From positions 1 through 64,000 of the forward strand of contig NZ_PYXZ01000006.1 in the NCBI RefSeq assembly GCF_003057875.1: a stretch of 64,000 bases of DNA. Direction: 5' to 3'. The translations under genes and the position numbers were made by a program. The stretch's first letter is position 1; each line of letters starts with the position of its first letter. Shown in pieces: positions 8,514 to 18,058 of this stretch. Origin of the DNA: Nocardioides currus (GTDB lineage: Bacteria; Actinomycetota; Actinomycetes; Propionibacteriales; Nocardioidaceae). The notes below the pieces were generated by a model, which was not told the DNA's origin, ran no database searches, and worked only from the letters and a program-made list of their open reading frames with translations.

Positions 8514-9320
8514 ATGTCGCGCATGCGTCTTCGTGGGTGGTGCGCCGCGTTCTTTGCCGTCTCGATCCTGGCGGGATGCGGAAGCAACGATCCTCGGGAC
8601 GAGTACCTGGACATGGTCGTGACGGACGCAGTGGAACCCACCAGCGACCCGAGCCCGACCGAGACACCGACGTACGAGCAACCTCCGCCGCTCGACCGCA
8701 CCGAGCTGGACGCCCACCTGGCCGCGCTGACGCCGGAGGACCGCGCCCTCGCCGACCACTACCTCCACGAGGCGAGGCTCGGCGAGGGCACCTGGGTCGT
8801 CGCGGCGCCCATGACCGTGGAGGAGGCCAAGGCACTCCTGCTGGGACCCAGCCCGCAACGCGCGACCGCTGCGGACGAGAAGGCCTACATGGACGCCGAG
8901 ATCTCAGCGTACTCCTTCCTCCAGGTCGGTGACGGCGTCGTCGCCTGGGAGGACACCGGCTTCGCCCAGCCGCCGGAGCGCCTCCTCGCCGCGCTGTCCC
9001 GCGACGGTGCCGCCAGCGCGCTGGCGAGCGAGAACATCGAGGCGATGACCAGCTTCGGCTACGCACGCGACGGCGAGGTGGTCTTCGACGACTTCGAGTA
9101 CGCCTTCGTCGACGACCTCGAGATGATCCCGGCCGAGGTGCGCGATCTCGCCGCCCTGGCGTGGGTCGACCCCGACGCACCGATGGTGGAGGGCGCTGAC
9201 TGGTTCGCCGTCGCCATGGCCATGGGCGAGAAGGTCACCGGGGTCCGCGCCACCAACGCCGTGCGCGACGTGCGCGACAGCTACGTCGTGCCGCTGCCGT
9301 GGGGGCCGGAGGAGGGCTGA
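8514..9320 (+). CDS. putative lipoprotein with DUF6461-like domain
   Basis: The N-terminus (RLRGWCAAFFAVSILAGCGS) is a type II signal peptide with lipobox LAGC, so the mature protein should be anchored to the outer face of the membrane. A Pro/Thr/Ser-rich linker (about residues 40-60) follows. The main domain contains DGVVAWEDTGFAQPPERLL, then LSRDG and DGEVVFDDFEYAFV, and ends in helices. This order recalls DUF6461-type proteins, but I cannot confirm the family. A second ATG at 8523 could be the true start. It converges on the gene at 9324 with a 3-bp gap. No enzymatic residues are evident. Confidence 0.68.
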   Translation: MSRMRLRGWCAAFFAVSILAGCGSNDPRDEYLDMVVTDAVEPTSDPSPTETPTYEQPPPLDRTELDAHLAALTPEDRALADHYLHEARLGEGTWVVAAPMTVEEAKALLLGPSPQRATAADEKAYMDAEISAYSFLQVGDGVVAWEDTGFAQPPERLLAALSRDGAASALASENIEAMTSFGYARDGEVVFDDFEYAFVDDLEMIPAEVRDLAALAWVDPDAPMVEGADWFAVAMAMGEKVTGVRATNAVRDVRDSYVVPLPWGPEEG

Positions 9321-9323
9321 GGG

Positions 9324-9944
9324 TCAGGGCGCCGTACGCGCTCCGACGCCGACCGACTCGGGCTGGGCCTCCTCGACTGCCTCCTCGACGACCGGCTCGG
9401 TGACCACGACGGGTGCGCGGCGTCGCAGCAGCGAGGCGACGAAGAGCCCCAGCAGGAACGCCAGCCCCAGACGGATCCACGGGAAGCCACTGGCCCCCTG
9501 CGAGCCCGGGGCGACGTCGAGGGCGAACACACCGTGGGAGATGTCGCGGCCGCCCTCGCGGAACGTGACGTCGAGCGAGTACGACCCAGGCGCGGGGTAG
9601 GCGAAGGTCAGCTTGGACTCGTTGGTCGGCAGCATCGGCGCCGTGTCCTCGTGCAGGACGCCGTCCTTGTTGAGCGTGAGCTGGTTGGTGTTGGCGCGGG
9701 TGTCGACCTCGAAGGCGACCTCGTCGAACGGGATCGGCGCGCCGACCAGGTCGTAGAGCCGCAGGTCGTGCTCGATGTCGAGCCCCGACACGGGCGCATG
9801 GGTGTTGAAGGTCAGCAGCAGGATGTTGGACCCGTCGACGTACTTCATGTCGAACGCCCCGCCGTGCGCGACGGCCGGCCCGGCACCGACGACGGGCGCG
9901 GCGATGACGAACAGCGCGGCGAGGACCGCGAGCAGCCGGCGCAT
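9324..9944 (-). CDS. secreted, C-terminally membrane-anchored partner of the copper oxidase
   Basis: The 206-aa protein has a signal peptide (LLAVLAALFVIAAPVVGAGP, cleaved near AVA-HGG), so the mature chain begins with His. An extracellular beta-rich domain follows, and then a C-terminal transmembrane helix (RLGLAFLLGLFVASLL) with RRR and a short acidic tail on the cytoplasmic side. Its start codon overlaps the stop of the AA5 oxidase gene (TGA/ATG), so the two are made together. An N-terminal mature His and a single beta domain recall CopC/YtkA-type extracytoplasmic copper proteins, and a role in copper loading of the oxidase is possible. Family membership is not established. Confidence 0.66.
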   Translation of the reverse strand: MRRLLAVLAALFVIAAPVVGAGPAVAHGGAFDMKYVDGSNILLLTFNTHAPVSGLDIEHDLRLYDLVGAPIPFDEVAFEVDTRANTNQLTLNKDGVLHEDTAPMLPTNESKLTFAYPAPGSYSLDVTFREGGRDISHGVFALDVAPGSQGASGFPWIRLGLAFLLGLFVASLLRRRAPVVVTEPVVEEAVEEAQPESVGVGARTAP

Positions 9945-12900
9945 CACTGGGCCGTGTTCATGTCGGTGGTGATCTCGGCCGCGGACAGCACGCGGGAGTA
10001 GATGCGCACCTCGTCGATCTGGCCGCCGAAGAACTCGCCCCAGACCGCGTTGCCGCCGATCTTGAGCGGATCCGCGGAGACCGGGACCGCGGAGGTCACC
10101 GCCTTGTCGGTGCGCAGCACGCCGTTGGTGTAGATCTTCAGTCGCGTGCCGTCGTACGTCGCCGCGACGTGCGTCCACGCGTTCAGCGGCACCGCCGTCG
10201 TGCCGACCGACGACGCCCCGTCGATCCACACGGATGGTCGGTTGGTGGTGCCCGACGCGGAGTAGAGCGAGTAGGCCAGCGAGCTCGAGGCCTCCTTGAG
10301 CAGGACCGTGCGCCAGCCCGACGAGGCCGTCGGGCGCACCCACGCCTCGAGCGTCATCGACTTCCCGAGGTCGAGGCTCGCCGAGTCGGCCACGCTGGCG
10401 TAGTCGTCGACGCCGTCGAACGACAGCGCGTTGCCGTACTTCCCGGCGGTCGTCCACGTCGGCCCGACGACGCTGCCGCCGTTGCCGCGCCCCGAGCCGT
10501 CGCCGATCGTCGAGCCCGATCCCTCGTTGAACGACCAGGCCCCGATGAGGCCGTTGGTCGGCGCCGCGTTGGTGACCGTGACCGCGACCGTCGAGGAGGT
10601 CTTGGTGTTGCCGGCAGCGTCGCGGGCCACGGCGCTGATGGTGTGCGCGCCGTTGGCGACCGAGGAGGAGGCCCACGAGAGGGAGTACGGCGCGGTGGGG
10701 TCCTCGGCCCCGACGGGCGAGCCGTCGACCTGGAACCGCACGCCGGCGACGCCGACGTTGTCGCTCGCCGTCGCGATCAGCGTGGCCGCCCCCGTCAGGG
10801 TGTCGCCCGCCGCGGGCGCCGTGACCGAGACGGTCGGCGCGGTGGTGTCGCTGGGCGGCGCGTAGGCCGCGAGCTTGACGATCTTCGCCGTCGACGGGAC
10901 GCCGTTGCTGTCCACCGCGAAGACCATGTAGTAGTTGGCCGGCGCGATGTTGGCGTTGGCCGGCGTGCTGACCGAGAGCGTGTTGCCGCTGCGGGTGAAC
11001 GGCAGGTCGACGAAGTGCTGGTTCCAGTCGGCGGCGTGCGTGATCGAGCCCAGGCTGACGAGGCTGATCTTCGCGATGTCGGCGGCCTGCGGGGTGACCA
11101 GGTCCATCGTCGAGGCGTAGGTCGTCTGACCGGGCAGCGAGGTGATCGTCGGGCGCGGGCCCTTGAAGAGGTAGCCGGGGGAGTACCACTGCATGTTGAG
11201 CTGGTCGGGCGCCGGCGCCAGCCGGCCGCCACCGCCCGACAGCACGCGACCGTCCGGCATCAGCAACGAGATCGAGTGATACATCCGCGGCCGCGCCGGC
11301 GACGCCAGCTGCTTCCACGTATTGGTGACCGGGCTCCACTGCTCGGCCGTCAGCGTGCCGGTCGAGGAGAAGTCGTTGACCACCGTTGACCCGCCGACGA
11401 CCATCGCGTCGCCCGTCGGCAGCATCGTCACGTTGTGGAACGAGCGCGCCGAGGCCATCGTGCCGGCGGCGCTCCACACCGGCGAGCCGCTCGTCATGTC
11501 GAGCACCTTCGCGGCCTTGGTCGAGGCGACCGGGTTGTTGGGGTTGTAGGAGTCGAGCGCGTTGGCTCCGCCGGTGACGAGGTACTTCCCCGGGGCGAAC
11601 GAGGTCCACGCGGCGTACGGCACCTGCGTCGTGCCGACCCTGGTCCACGCGTTGGTGGCCGGGTCGAAGGTCATGATCGCGCCGTGCTCGGCGGAGATCG
11701 CGAGGACCTTGCCGTCGGGCAGCACGTTGGTCTGGGGATACTGCACCTCACGCAGCTGCGGCGTCGTGATCGGCACCGAGCTGAGGGTGCTGGTGGCCGG
11801 GTTGTAGATCTCCGGGGTGTCGACCCACGTGGTTTCGACCTGGCTGGCGCCGCTGAGGATGAGCATCCGGTTGTCGGGCATCTGGGTGACGCTGGGATAC
11901 CACCGGTCGACCGCCAGGTCGGGCTTCCGGGTCCACGCGCGGGTGTCGGGGTTGAACGAGTAGACGTCCTTGATCCCGCGGCCGCCACCGTCGTGCCCGC
12001 CGACCACGATCAGGTTGCCGTTGGCGTCCGTGGCCTGGCCCGCGCAGAAGATGCCGGCGCCGACCGGGACGGGCGTGAACGTGTTGGTGACTGGGTCCCA
12101 CAGCTTGGCCTGCGACGTCGGCGTCTCCCACGCGTCCCACATCAGCACCTCGCCGGTCCTGAGCAGGGTGGCGTGGACGGGCACCAGCGGCCACTCCGTC
12201 ACCGGACCCCACTCGCCGACGCTGGCGCGGGGGTCGCTGTTGGCGACGGTGACCGAGACCGCCGCCGAGGTGGTCGCGTTGACGGAGTCGCGGGCCCGGG
12301 CGGTCAGCGCGTGGCTGCCGTTGGTCGCGGTGGTGGTGTCCCAGCTGACGGAGTACGGCGCTGACGTGTCCTCCGCCCCGAGCGGCGAGCCGTCGAGCAG
12401 GAACTGCACGCCGGTGACCGCGACGTCGTCGGCGGCCTGTGCGGTGACCTGCACCGAGCCCGAGACGGACGCGCCGGCGTTGGGCGCCGTCACGGACACG
12501 GTCGGCGGGACCGAGTCGGGCGCGGTGGACGAGAACGAGCGCGAGTCCCCGCTGCCGGGCTGCTCGACGTGGCTGCCGTCGGCGACCAGAACCGTCACCG
12601 TGTGCTGCCCGCCGGGCACGTCGAGGAAGGTGTAGGACTGGTCGTTGTCGGTGTCGAAGTCCATCTTCGTCGGGCCGCCGTCGAGCTGCAGGTGCACGTG
12701 CTTGCCGTCGTTGGCCGCCCACGCGCCGGCCTTGATGTACTTCACCGTGACGCTCGTGCCGCTCACGACGCCACCCGCGGCGGGGGTGGTGATGCGGACC
12801 GTCGCCGGGTTGGCGGTGCGTACGTCGACGGGCGCGCTGGTCGTCGTCAGGCCGGCCGAGTCGGTGGCGACCGCGGTCAGGCGCCGTGCCCCGTCGAGCA

Positions 12901-13936
12901 GCGTCCGGGTGTCCCACGACGCGCTGAACGGCGCGGTGGTGTCGGGCGCCCCGAGATTCTCGCCGTCGACCTTGAACTGCACCGCCGAGACGGCGTTGTC
13001 GTCGGCTGCGTCCGCGGTCACGCTCACCACACCGTTCACGTCGCCCGCGGCGGGTGCCGTCAGGGACACGGTCGGCGGGGTGACGTCGCCGGCGAAGGAG
13101 GCGTACATCGAGAAGGTCGCAGCCTGGCTGCTGAAGCTGCCGAAGGTGGCCGGCCACGCGCCGTACGCCTGACCGGCGGTGCGCCACCCGCTCGACCCGC
13201 TGCTGGTGCTGCGCATGTTGTTGACGGCCGCGCTCGCGCCGTTGGAGTTGTAGCCGAGGTAGTAGGCGGTGTTGGGCGCGAGAGTCGCGGTGATCGGGAC
13301 CGTGTTCCACGAGTTGGCGACCAGGGTGCCGGTGGCGCTGCTGGCGACGAGCGCGCCGGGGGCGGAGCCGTTGGCGGCGTAGATCGCCATCTGGAAGCTG
13401 CGGCGCGCCACCGAGGGGTCGACGGCACCGACGTTGACCGACAGCGACACGACCTTGCCGCCGTCGACGGTGGTGACGCGGGTGACGTTGATGTTGTTGG
13501 AGTTGTCGGAGTCGGTCTGGGAGCCGGCCGTCGTCGCGCCGAGCGGCGTCGAGAAGGTGCGGTCGGGGGAGACGGTGAGGTCGCCGCCGGGGTCACGGCT
13601 GCGGGCCTGGTAGTGGTAGGACCGGTTGGCGGCGAGCCCCGTCAGGTTGACCGCGTGGCTGGTGACCGCGGTGCCGTTGAGGGTGCTGGTGCTGCCGTAG
13701 CCGGAGGTCAGGCCGTAGGCGACCTGGGTGTCGGAGGCGATGTCGGTGTCCCACGCGACGGTGGCCGTGGTCGCGCCGAGCGCGGTCGTGCGGACGTTGG
13801 AGATCGCCGGTGCGGCGCCGCGCGCCGAACCGGTGGTCGCCATCGGGACCACGAGCGCCATGACGACGGCGACACCGAGGAGCGCTGCCGGAGCGCGTCG
13901 GCGCGCGAATCCCCCCACAGCATTGCGAGCTGCCAT
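9944..13936 (-). CDS. secreted modular copper-radical oxidase (AA5, galactose/glyoxal oxidase-like)
   Basis: It is predicted to oxidise alcohols or aldehydes with O2, releasing H2O2, through a Tyr-Cys copper radical. In 1,330 aa there is a signal peptide (to about 38), an FN3-like domain (42-130), a beta domain (130-290), Ig-like domains (about 290-385 and 485-580), a kelch-repeat oxidase core (590-990), a DUF1929-type domain (990-1085), another Ig-like domain and a LamG/concanavalin-like domain (1190-1325). All five galactose-oxidase copper-site residues can be placed: Cys631 (GIFCAG), Tyr680 (RWYPS), Tyr886-His887 (RMYHSIS) and His967 (SITHAADWN), with spacings close to the fungal enzyme. 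The ATG at 13936 precedes the signal peptide. Streptomyces GlxA is the nearest known analogue in role; the extra adhesive domains suggest cell-wall or glycan targeting. Confidence 0.87.
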   Translation of the reverse strand: MAARNAVGGFARRRAPAALLGVAVVMALVVPMATTGSARGAAPAISNVRTTALGATTATVAWDTDIASDTQVAYGLTSGYGSTSTLNGTAVTSHAVNLTGLAANRSYHYQARSRDPGGDLTVSPDRTFSTPLGATTAGSQTDSDNSNNINVTRVTTVDGGKVVSLSVNVGAVDPSVARRSFQMAIYAANGSAPGALVASSATGTLVANSWNTVPITATLAPNTAYYLGYNSNGASAAVNNMRSTSSGSSGWRTAGQAYGAWPATFGSFSSQAATFSMYASFAGDVTPPTVSLTAPAAGDVNGVVSVTADAADDNAVSAVQFKVDGENLGAPDTTAPFSASWDTRTLLDGARRLTAVATDSAGLTTTSAPVDVRTANPATVRITTPAAGGVVSGTSVTVKYIKAGAWAANDGKHVHLQLDGGPTKMDFDTDNDQSYTFLDVPGGQHTVTVLVADGSHVEQPGSGDSRSFSSTAPDSVPPTVSVTAPNAGASVSGSVQVTAQAADDVAVTGVQFLLDGSPLGAEDTSAPYSVSWDTTTATNGSHALTARARDSVNATTSAAVSVTVANSDPRASVGEWGPVTEWPLVPVHATLLRTGEVLMWDAWETPTSQAKLWDPVTNTFTPVPVGAGIFCAGQATDANGNLIVVGGHDGGGRGIKDVYSFNPDTRAWTRKPDLAVDRWYPSVTQMPDNRMLILSGASQVETTWVDTPEIYNPATSTLSSVPITTPQLREVQYPQTNVLPDGKVLAISAEHGAIMTFDPATNAWTRVGTTQVPYAAWTSFAPGKYLVTGGANALDSYNPNNPVASTKAAKVLDMTSGSPVWSAAGTMASARSFHNVTMLPTGDAMVVGGSTVVNDFSSTGTLTAEQWSPVTNTWKQLASPARPRMYHSISLLMPDGRVLSGGGGRLAPAPDQLNMQWYSPGYLFKGPRPTITSLPGQTTYASTMDLVTPQAADIAKISLVSLGSITHAADWNQHFVDLPFTRSGNTLSVSTPANANIAPANYYMVFAVDSNGVPSTAKIVKLAAYAPPSDTTAPTVSVTAPAAGDTLTGAATLIATASDNVGVAGVRFQVDGSPVGAEDPTAPYSLSWASSSVANGAHTISAVARDAAGNTKTSSTVAVTVTNAAPTNGLIGAWSFNEGSGSTIGDGSGRGNGGSVVGPTWTTAGKYGNALSFDGVDDYASVADSASLDLGKSMTLEAWVRPTASSGWRTVLLKEASSSLAYSLYSASGTTNRPSVWIDGASSVGTTAVPLNAWTHVAATYDGTRLKIYTNGVLRTDKAVTSAVPVSADPLKIGGNAVWGEFFGGQIDEVRIYSRVLSAAEITTDMNTAQ

Positions 13937-14112
13937 GTCCGGACTCTCACAGCGACGGGCCGGCGGGGCATCGCCAAATTGCGGGCATTCGGTCCGGGTG
14001 CGCGGCGAGTCGGTCACGAAGGCCTGTCCCCGGACGTGGCTAGGGTCGGCTGCCACGGCGCTGTCAGGGCGCCGCACGGGACATCCCGTGGCAGCCATCT
14101 CGGAAGGAAGCC

Positions 14113-15057
14113 ATGCGAATCAAGCTCGTCATGCCCATCGTCGTCACGGCCCTCGTGTCGGTGGGGCTCGTCGCCCCGGCCGACGCGCAGGAGTCCGCGT
14201 CCAGCAGCAGCGTCGGGACTGTTCACCGGTCCGACGACCTCGCGCGGAAGTCTCGCGGCAACCAGCGGATCGACGTCTGGGACTGGAACCTCACCGGAGC
14301 CGGGTCCGACCCCAACGGCGTCAACAACGGAGGCAGCGCAGTGGCCCTGACTCCCCTCAAGAACCAGCTCAACGCGGCCGGCGGCGGTGATCGACCCGAC
14401 GTGATCACCCTGCAGGAGGTCTGCCAGAACCAGCTCAACGACGCGGCGCCCTATCTCGACACGCTCGGCTACTGGGTCGGTTGGCGCCAGAGCCGGAGCC
14501 AGTCCCGGTGCGAGAACCAGGCGCCCGGCGCAGGGACGGCCATGTACGACGTGATCGCCGTGCCGAAGGCGTACTCGCCGACGGGCTACAACTACGTCAA
14601 GAACGACATCGGTGACGGCATGGCGTGTGCGCTCTTCACCAAGACCAAGACGATCATCGCCTGCTCGACGCAGATCTCCGGGGGCGACGAGGCCTACCGT
14701 GCCAAGACCACCTACCGGATGCTCCAGGACGAGATCATCCCGTGGACGGGCTTCGGCTGGGGCGTCGTGATCGCCGGTGACTTCAACACCTCGCCGGGCA
14801 ACTCGCCCATGGACAACATGTACGACTCGACGGTGCCGGGTGCGCGTGGTCGGCTGTTCGACGCCGACATGTCGTGCGGCACGTGCCGCGACGGCGTCTG
14901 GACCAACGACGCACGCGGCACCCTCGGCAAGCGGAAGATCGACTACGTCTTCTACTCCAAGAACGTGTTCGCCCGCACCAGCTTCCGCGCCGAGCTGGAC
15001 TACAAGGAGCAGTACTCCAACCACAAGTTCTACAAGGCCAGCTCGGCCTTCAAGTAG
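14113..15057 (+). CDS. secreted endonuclease/exonuclease/phosphatase-fold protein
   Basis: It is a predicted metal-dependent phosphodiesterase exported by a signal peptide (KLVMPIVVTALVSVGLVAPA, cut near ADAQE). The EEP fold is marked by DVWDWNLTG at the first strand, DVITLQEVCQNQ (metal-binding Glu), VVIAGDFNTSPGN (catalytic Asp and Asn), KIDYVFYSKN and a final YSNHKF where SDH is usual. At 314 aa it has normal family length. The substrate could be nucleic acid, sphingolipid or phosphoinositide-like; the sequence does not decide. GGAAGGAAGCC precedes the ATG. It is divergent from the copper oxidase and overlaps convergent hrpB by 8 bp. Confidence 0.82.
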   Translation: MRIKLVMPIVVTALVSVGLVAPADAQESASSSSVGTVHRSDDLARKSRGNQRIDVWDWNLTGAGSDPNGVNNGGSAVALTPLKNQLNAAGGGDRPDVITLQEVCQNQLNDAAPYLDTLGYWVGWRQSRSQSRCENQAPGAGTAMYDVIAVPKAYSPTGYNYVKNDIGDGMACALFTKTKTIIACSTQISGGDEAYRAKTTYRMLQDEIIPWTGFGWGVVIAGDFNTSPGNSPMDNMYDSTVPGARGRLFDADMSCGTCRDGVWTNDARGTLGKRKIDYVFYSKNVFARTSFRAELDYKEQYSNHKFYKASSAFK

Positions 15058-17560
15058 ACGGTCGCTTGGTCCGCGCGGTGGCCGGCGCGCCGCGCGGATC
15101 CTCGGGCCAGGAGTGCTTGGGGTAGCGCCCGCGCAGGTCGGCACGCACGCCCGGATAGCCGTTGTCCCAGAAGGACTCCAGGTCGGCGGTGACGGCAGCC
15201 GGGCGTCGGGCGGGGGAGAGCAGGTGCAGCAGGAGCGGGACCCGGCCACCGGCCAGGGCCGGGACCGCAGTCCAGCCGAAGACCTCCTGGAGGCGTACGG
15301 CGAGGACCGGCTGTTCCTGCGAGTAGTCGATGCGCACCGTCGACCCGCTCGGCACCTGCACGCGCTCGGGGGCCAGGTCGTCGAGCCGGCCCGCTTCCTG
15401 CCACGGCACCATCGCCCGCAGGGCGGCGCTCACGTCGATCCGGCGGAGGTCCTGCGCCGAGCGGACCCGCGCCAGCTGCAGTCCGAGCCAGGTGTGGAGG
15501 CCCTCGGTCAGTGCCGCGTCGCTGACGTCGGGCCACGGGTCGCCGATCGCGCGGTGCAGGAAGTCGAGTCGCGCACGCAACGCCGTGGCCGCCTCCGTCC
15601 AGGACAGCAGCGCGATGCCCTCGGTCGTCATCGCTTCCCGGATCGCGATGCTCACCGCCTGCACGGGCGGATCGGTGAGCGGGGTCGAGCTGAGCTCGAT
15701 CGCGCCGAGCAGCGTCCGCCGGCGAGCCACCACGCGCCCGTCGGTCCAGGCGACCTCGTCCGCCTCGGTCCAGAGCGACCCCGCCGCCTCCAGCGCGAGG
15801 TCCTCGGTGAGCGGGGCTGCCGCGCGGATCCGGGCCTCGCGGTCTCCCGGCCGCCGGTGCGCGTCACCGACCGCGAGCCACTCCAATCCGGCCAGCGGGC
15901 CGGGGGCGCGCGGGTCGAGCGCCGCGCCGGTCCCGGACGCCATCAGGTAGCTCGACGTGCCGGACCGCTTGCGGGCGATCCGGTCCGGATGGGCCAGGGC
16001 CACCACGAGGCCGACGGCCACGTCGTCGGTGAGGGGACGGGTGTGCTCCGACGTGGTGCCCTGCCCGGCCACGACCTGCTCGAGCCGGGTGACCTGCTGG
16101 CGCCACGACCTCGCTCGCTGGTCGGTACGCAGCGACCGGAGGGCAGCGACCAGGTCTCCACCGGGAGCGCGCACGTCCTCGCTCAGCATCGCGACCACCT
16201 CCGCGGCTCGCCCGGCCCCGACGAGACCGGCCCCGTCGAGGAGGGCACGCGCCAGCCGGGGGTCGGCCGGCACGCCGGCGATCACCCGGCCCCGCGCGGT
16301 GGCCCTCCCGTCGTCGGTCATCGCACCCAGGCCCACCAGCACCTCCCTCGCCGCCGACAGTGCGTGCGCCGGCGGCTGGTCGAGCAGCGCCAGGTCGCGG
16401 GCGTCGGTGCTGCCCCAGCACGCCACCTCCAGGGCGAACGCCGTGAGGTCGGCGGTCGCGATCTCGGGCTCCGGGTGGGCGGCGAGGTGCGTGTGCTCCG
16501 CCTCGGACCAGCACCGCAGCACGGTGCCCGGCCCCAGCCTTCCGGACCGTCCCGCCCGCTGCTCGGCCGCGGCCCGGCTCACCGCGACGGTCACCAGGGA
16601 GGCCAGCCCGCGGCGGTGATCGGTGCGCGGCTCGCGGGAGAAGCCGGCGTCCACCACGATGCGCACGCCCGGCACGGTCAGCGACGACTCGGCGACGGCG
16701 GTCGAGACGACCACCCGTCGGCGCGGCCCCTCGCTGAGTGCGCGATCCTGTTGGGCGCCGGACAGCCGTCCGTGCAGCGCGTGCACGTCCGCGTCGACGC
16801 CGGCCAGGCGCCGTACGGTCGCGTCGACCTCCGCGACGCCCGGCACGAAGACGAGGACGTCGCCCTCGTGGTCGGTCAGCGCGCGACGGACGGTCCCTGC
16901 CACGTGGTCGTGGAAGGCCGGGGTGATGCCCCGGTCGTCCGTGCGGCGGACCCCCGCAGGCGGCGGGCACCACACCGACCGGACCGGGTGGAGGGCGCCC
17001 GGGACTCGGATGACCGGGGTGTCGCGCCCGAGCAGCGCGGCCGTCCGTTCGGCCTCGATGGTGGCCGACATCGCCACCAGGGACAGGTCCTCGCGCAGGT
17101 TGGCCCGGACGTCGACGAGGAGGGCCAGGGTCAGGTCGGCGTCGAGGTGGCGCTCGTGCACCTCGTCGAGCACGACGGCTCCGACGCCGGCCAGCTCGGG
17201 GTCGTGCTGGATGCGCCGGAGCAGCAGGCCGGTCGTGACCACTTCGACACGCGTACGCCGACTGGTGCGCCGGTCCCCACGGACGGAGTGCCCCACGGTC
17301 TCGCCCACCGGTTCGCCGAGCAGGTGCGCCAGCCGACGGGCGGCGGCGCGGGCGGCGATGCGGCTGGGCTGCGTGACCACGACCCGTCCGTCGACGACCT
17401 CGGCGACCGCGGGCGGGACCAGGGTCGTCTTGCCCGTGCCGGGTGGTGCCTGGACCACCGCGACTCCCGATGTGCGCAGCGCCTCGGCGAGAGCGGGCAG
17501 GCCGGCAGTGACCGGGAGGTCGGGCGGCGCAGCGAGCAGGTTGCGCAGCGGGTCGGACAC
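15050..17560 (-). CDS. hrpB: ATP-dependent RNA helicase HrpB
   Basis: This is a DEAH-type superfamily 2 helicase, 836 aa, matching HrpB length. The N-terminal motor has Walker A QAPPGTGKTTLVPP, motif II DEVHERH and motif III SATIE, then a helicase C domain with QRAGRSGRLGPG. The C-terminal HrpB-specific region contains RYPKHSWPEDP near the end. The cellular role of HrpB in bacteria is not well defined. I chose the GTG at 17560, which is preceded at 6 nt by CACACT, a possible leaderless -10. It ends inside the convergent phosphoesterase gene by 8 bp. Confidence 0.92.
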   Translation of the reverse strand: MSDPLRNLLAAPPDLPVTAGLPALAEALRTSGVAVVQAPPGTGKTTLVPPAVAEVVDGRVVVTQPSRIAARAAARRLAHLLGEPVGETVGHSVRGDRRTSRRTRVEVVTTGLLLRRIQHDPELAGVGAVVLDEVHERHLDADLTLALLVDVRANLREDLSLVAMSATIEAERTAALLGRDTPVIRVPGALHPVRSVWCPPPAGVRRTDDRGITPAFHDHVAGTVRRALTDHEGDVLVFVPGVAEVDATVRRLAGVDADVHALHGRLSGAQQDRALSEGPRRRVVVSTAVAESSLTVPGVRIVVDAGFSREPRTDHRRGLASLVTVAVSRAAAEQRAGRSGRLGPGTVLRCWSEAEHTHLAAHPEPEIATADLTAFALEVACWGSTDARDLALLDQPPAHALSAAREVLVGLGAMTDDGRATARGRVIAGVPADPRLARALLDGAGLVGAGRAAEVVAMLSEDVRAPGGDLVAALRSLRTDQRARSWRQQVTRLEQVVAGQGTTSEHTRPLTDDVAVGLVVALAHPDRIARKRSGTSSYLMASGTGAALDPRAPGPLAGLEWLAVGDAHRRPGDREARIRAAAPLTEDLALEAAGSLWTEADEVAWTDGRVVARRRTLLGAIELSSTPLTDPPVQAVSIAIREAMTTEGIALLSWTEAATALRARLDFLHRAIGDPWPDVSDAALTEGLHTWLGLQLARVRSAQDLRRIDVSAALRAMVPWQEAGRLDDLAPERVQVPSGSTVRIDYSQEQPVLAVRLQEVFGWTAVPALAGGRVPLLLHLLSPARRPAAVTADLESFWDNGYPGVRADLRGRYPKHSWPEDPRGAPATARTKRPST

Positions 17561-17589
17561 TCGAGCAGTGTGCCTGACCTGGTGTTTCC

Positions 17590-18024
17590 CTACGGAGTGG
17601 GCGGGTCTTCGTCGAGGGTGAGGGCGGCGCCGTTGATGCACCAGCGCTGGCCGGTGGTCGCCGGGCCGTCGCGGAAGACGTGGCCCAGGTGGCCGCCGCA
17701 GTTGGCGCACGTGGCTTCGCGGCGCGGGAACAGCAGCTTGAAGTCGGTGCGGACCACCACGGCATCGCGAGTCGCCCGGTCCGAGAAGCTGGGCCAGCCC
17801 GTCCCGGAGTCGAACTGGTCCTCCGCCCGGAACAGCTCGGCGTCACAGCCCACGCACCGGTAGACGCCGTCCCGGTCGGCCGACGGGTGCTCGTAGGGGC
17901 TGGCCCCGGGAGCCTCCGTGCCCGCCCGACGGAGCACGCGGTAGGCCTCGGGGCTCAGGCTCGCCTGCCACTCGGCGTCCGTGCGCACCACGGAAGGCTC
18001 GGGTCGTGGCCGGCGGGTGAACAT
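17590..18024 (-). CDS. msrB: peptide methionine-(R)-S-oxide reductase MsrB
   Basis: It repairs R-methionine sulfoxide in proteins in the cytoplasm. The 144-aa sequence has the full MsrB order: TEAPGASPYEHPSADRDGVY, CVGC and CANC (zinc-binding pairs), SGTGWPSFSD, GHLGHVF, and the catalytic Cys in RWCINGAAL. The last motif differs from the commoner INSASL by Gly and Ala, a modest variation. The ATG at 18024 is supported by TACGCT exactly 6 nt upstream, a leaderless promoter pattern. It lies 29 bp downstream of hrpB's start codon on the same strand but has its own promoter. Confidence 0.93.
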   Translation of the reverse strand: MFTRRPRPEPSVVRTDAEWQASLSPEAYRVLRRAGTEAPGASPYEHPSADRDGVYRCVGCDAELFRAEDQFDSGTGWPSFSDRATRDAVVVRTDFKLLFPRREATCANCGGHLGHVFRDGPATTGQRWCINGAALTLDEDPPTP

Positions 18025-18030
18025 GCCGCC

Positions 18031-18036
18031 AGCGTA
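18031..18036 (-). promoter_or_regulatory. -10 hexamer TACGCT of leaderless msrB
   Basis: TACGCT on the minus strand lies exactly 6 nt before the msrB ATG, and there is no Shine-Dalgarno sequence between them. Confidence 0.5.
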
Positions 18037-18058
18037 GGCACCGGGTCCTGAGGCCCCG

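Noticed and set aside
8446..9180. Longer start for the small tyrosine phosphatase
   Set aside because: The upstream frame is antisense to the lipoprotein gene and extremely Arg-rich; the GTG at 8445 gives a normal-length phosphatase.
12569..14350. Long plus-strand frame antisense to the copper oxidase
   Set aside because: Arg/Gly/Ala-rich shadow of the oxidase gene; the oxidase has a signal peptide and complete active-site residues.
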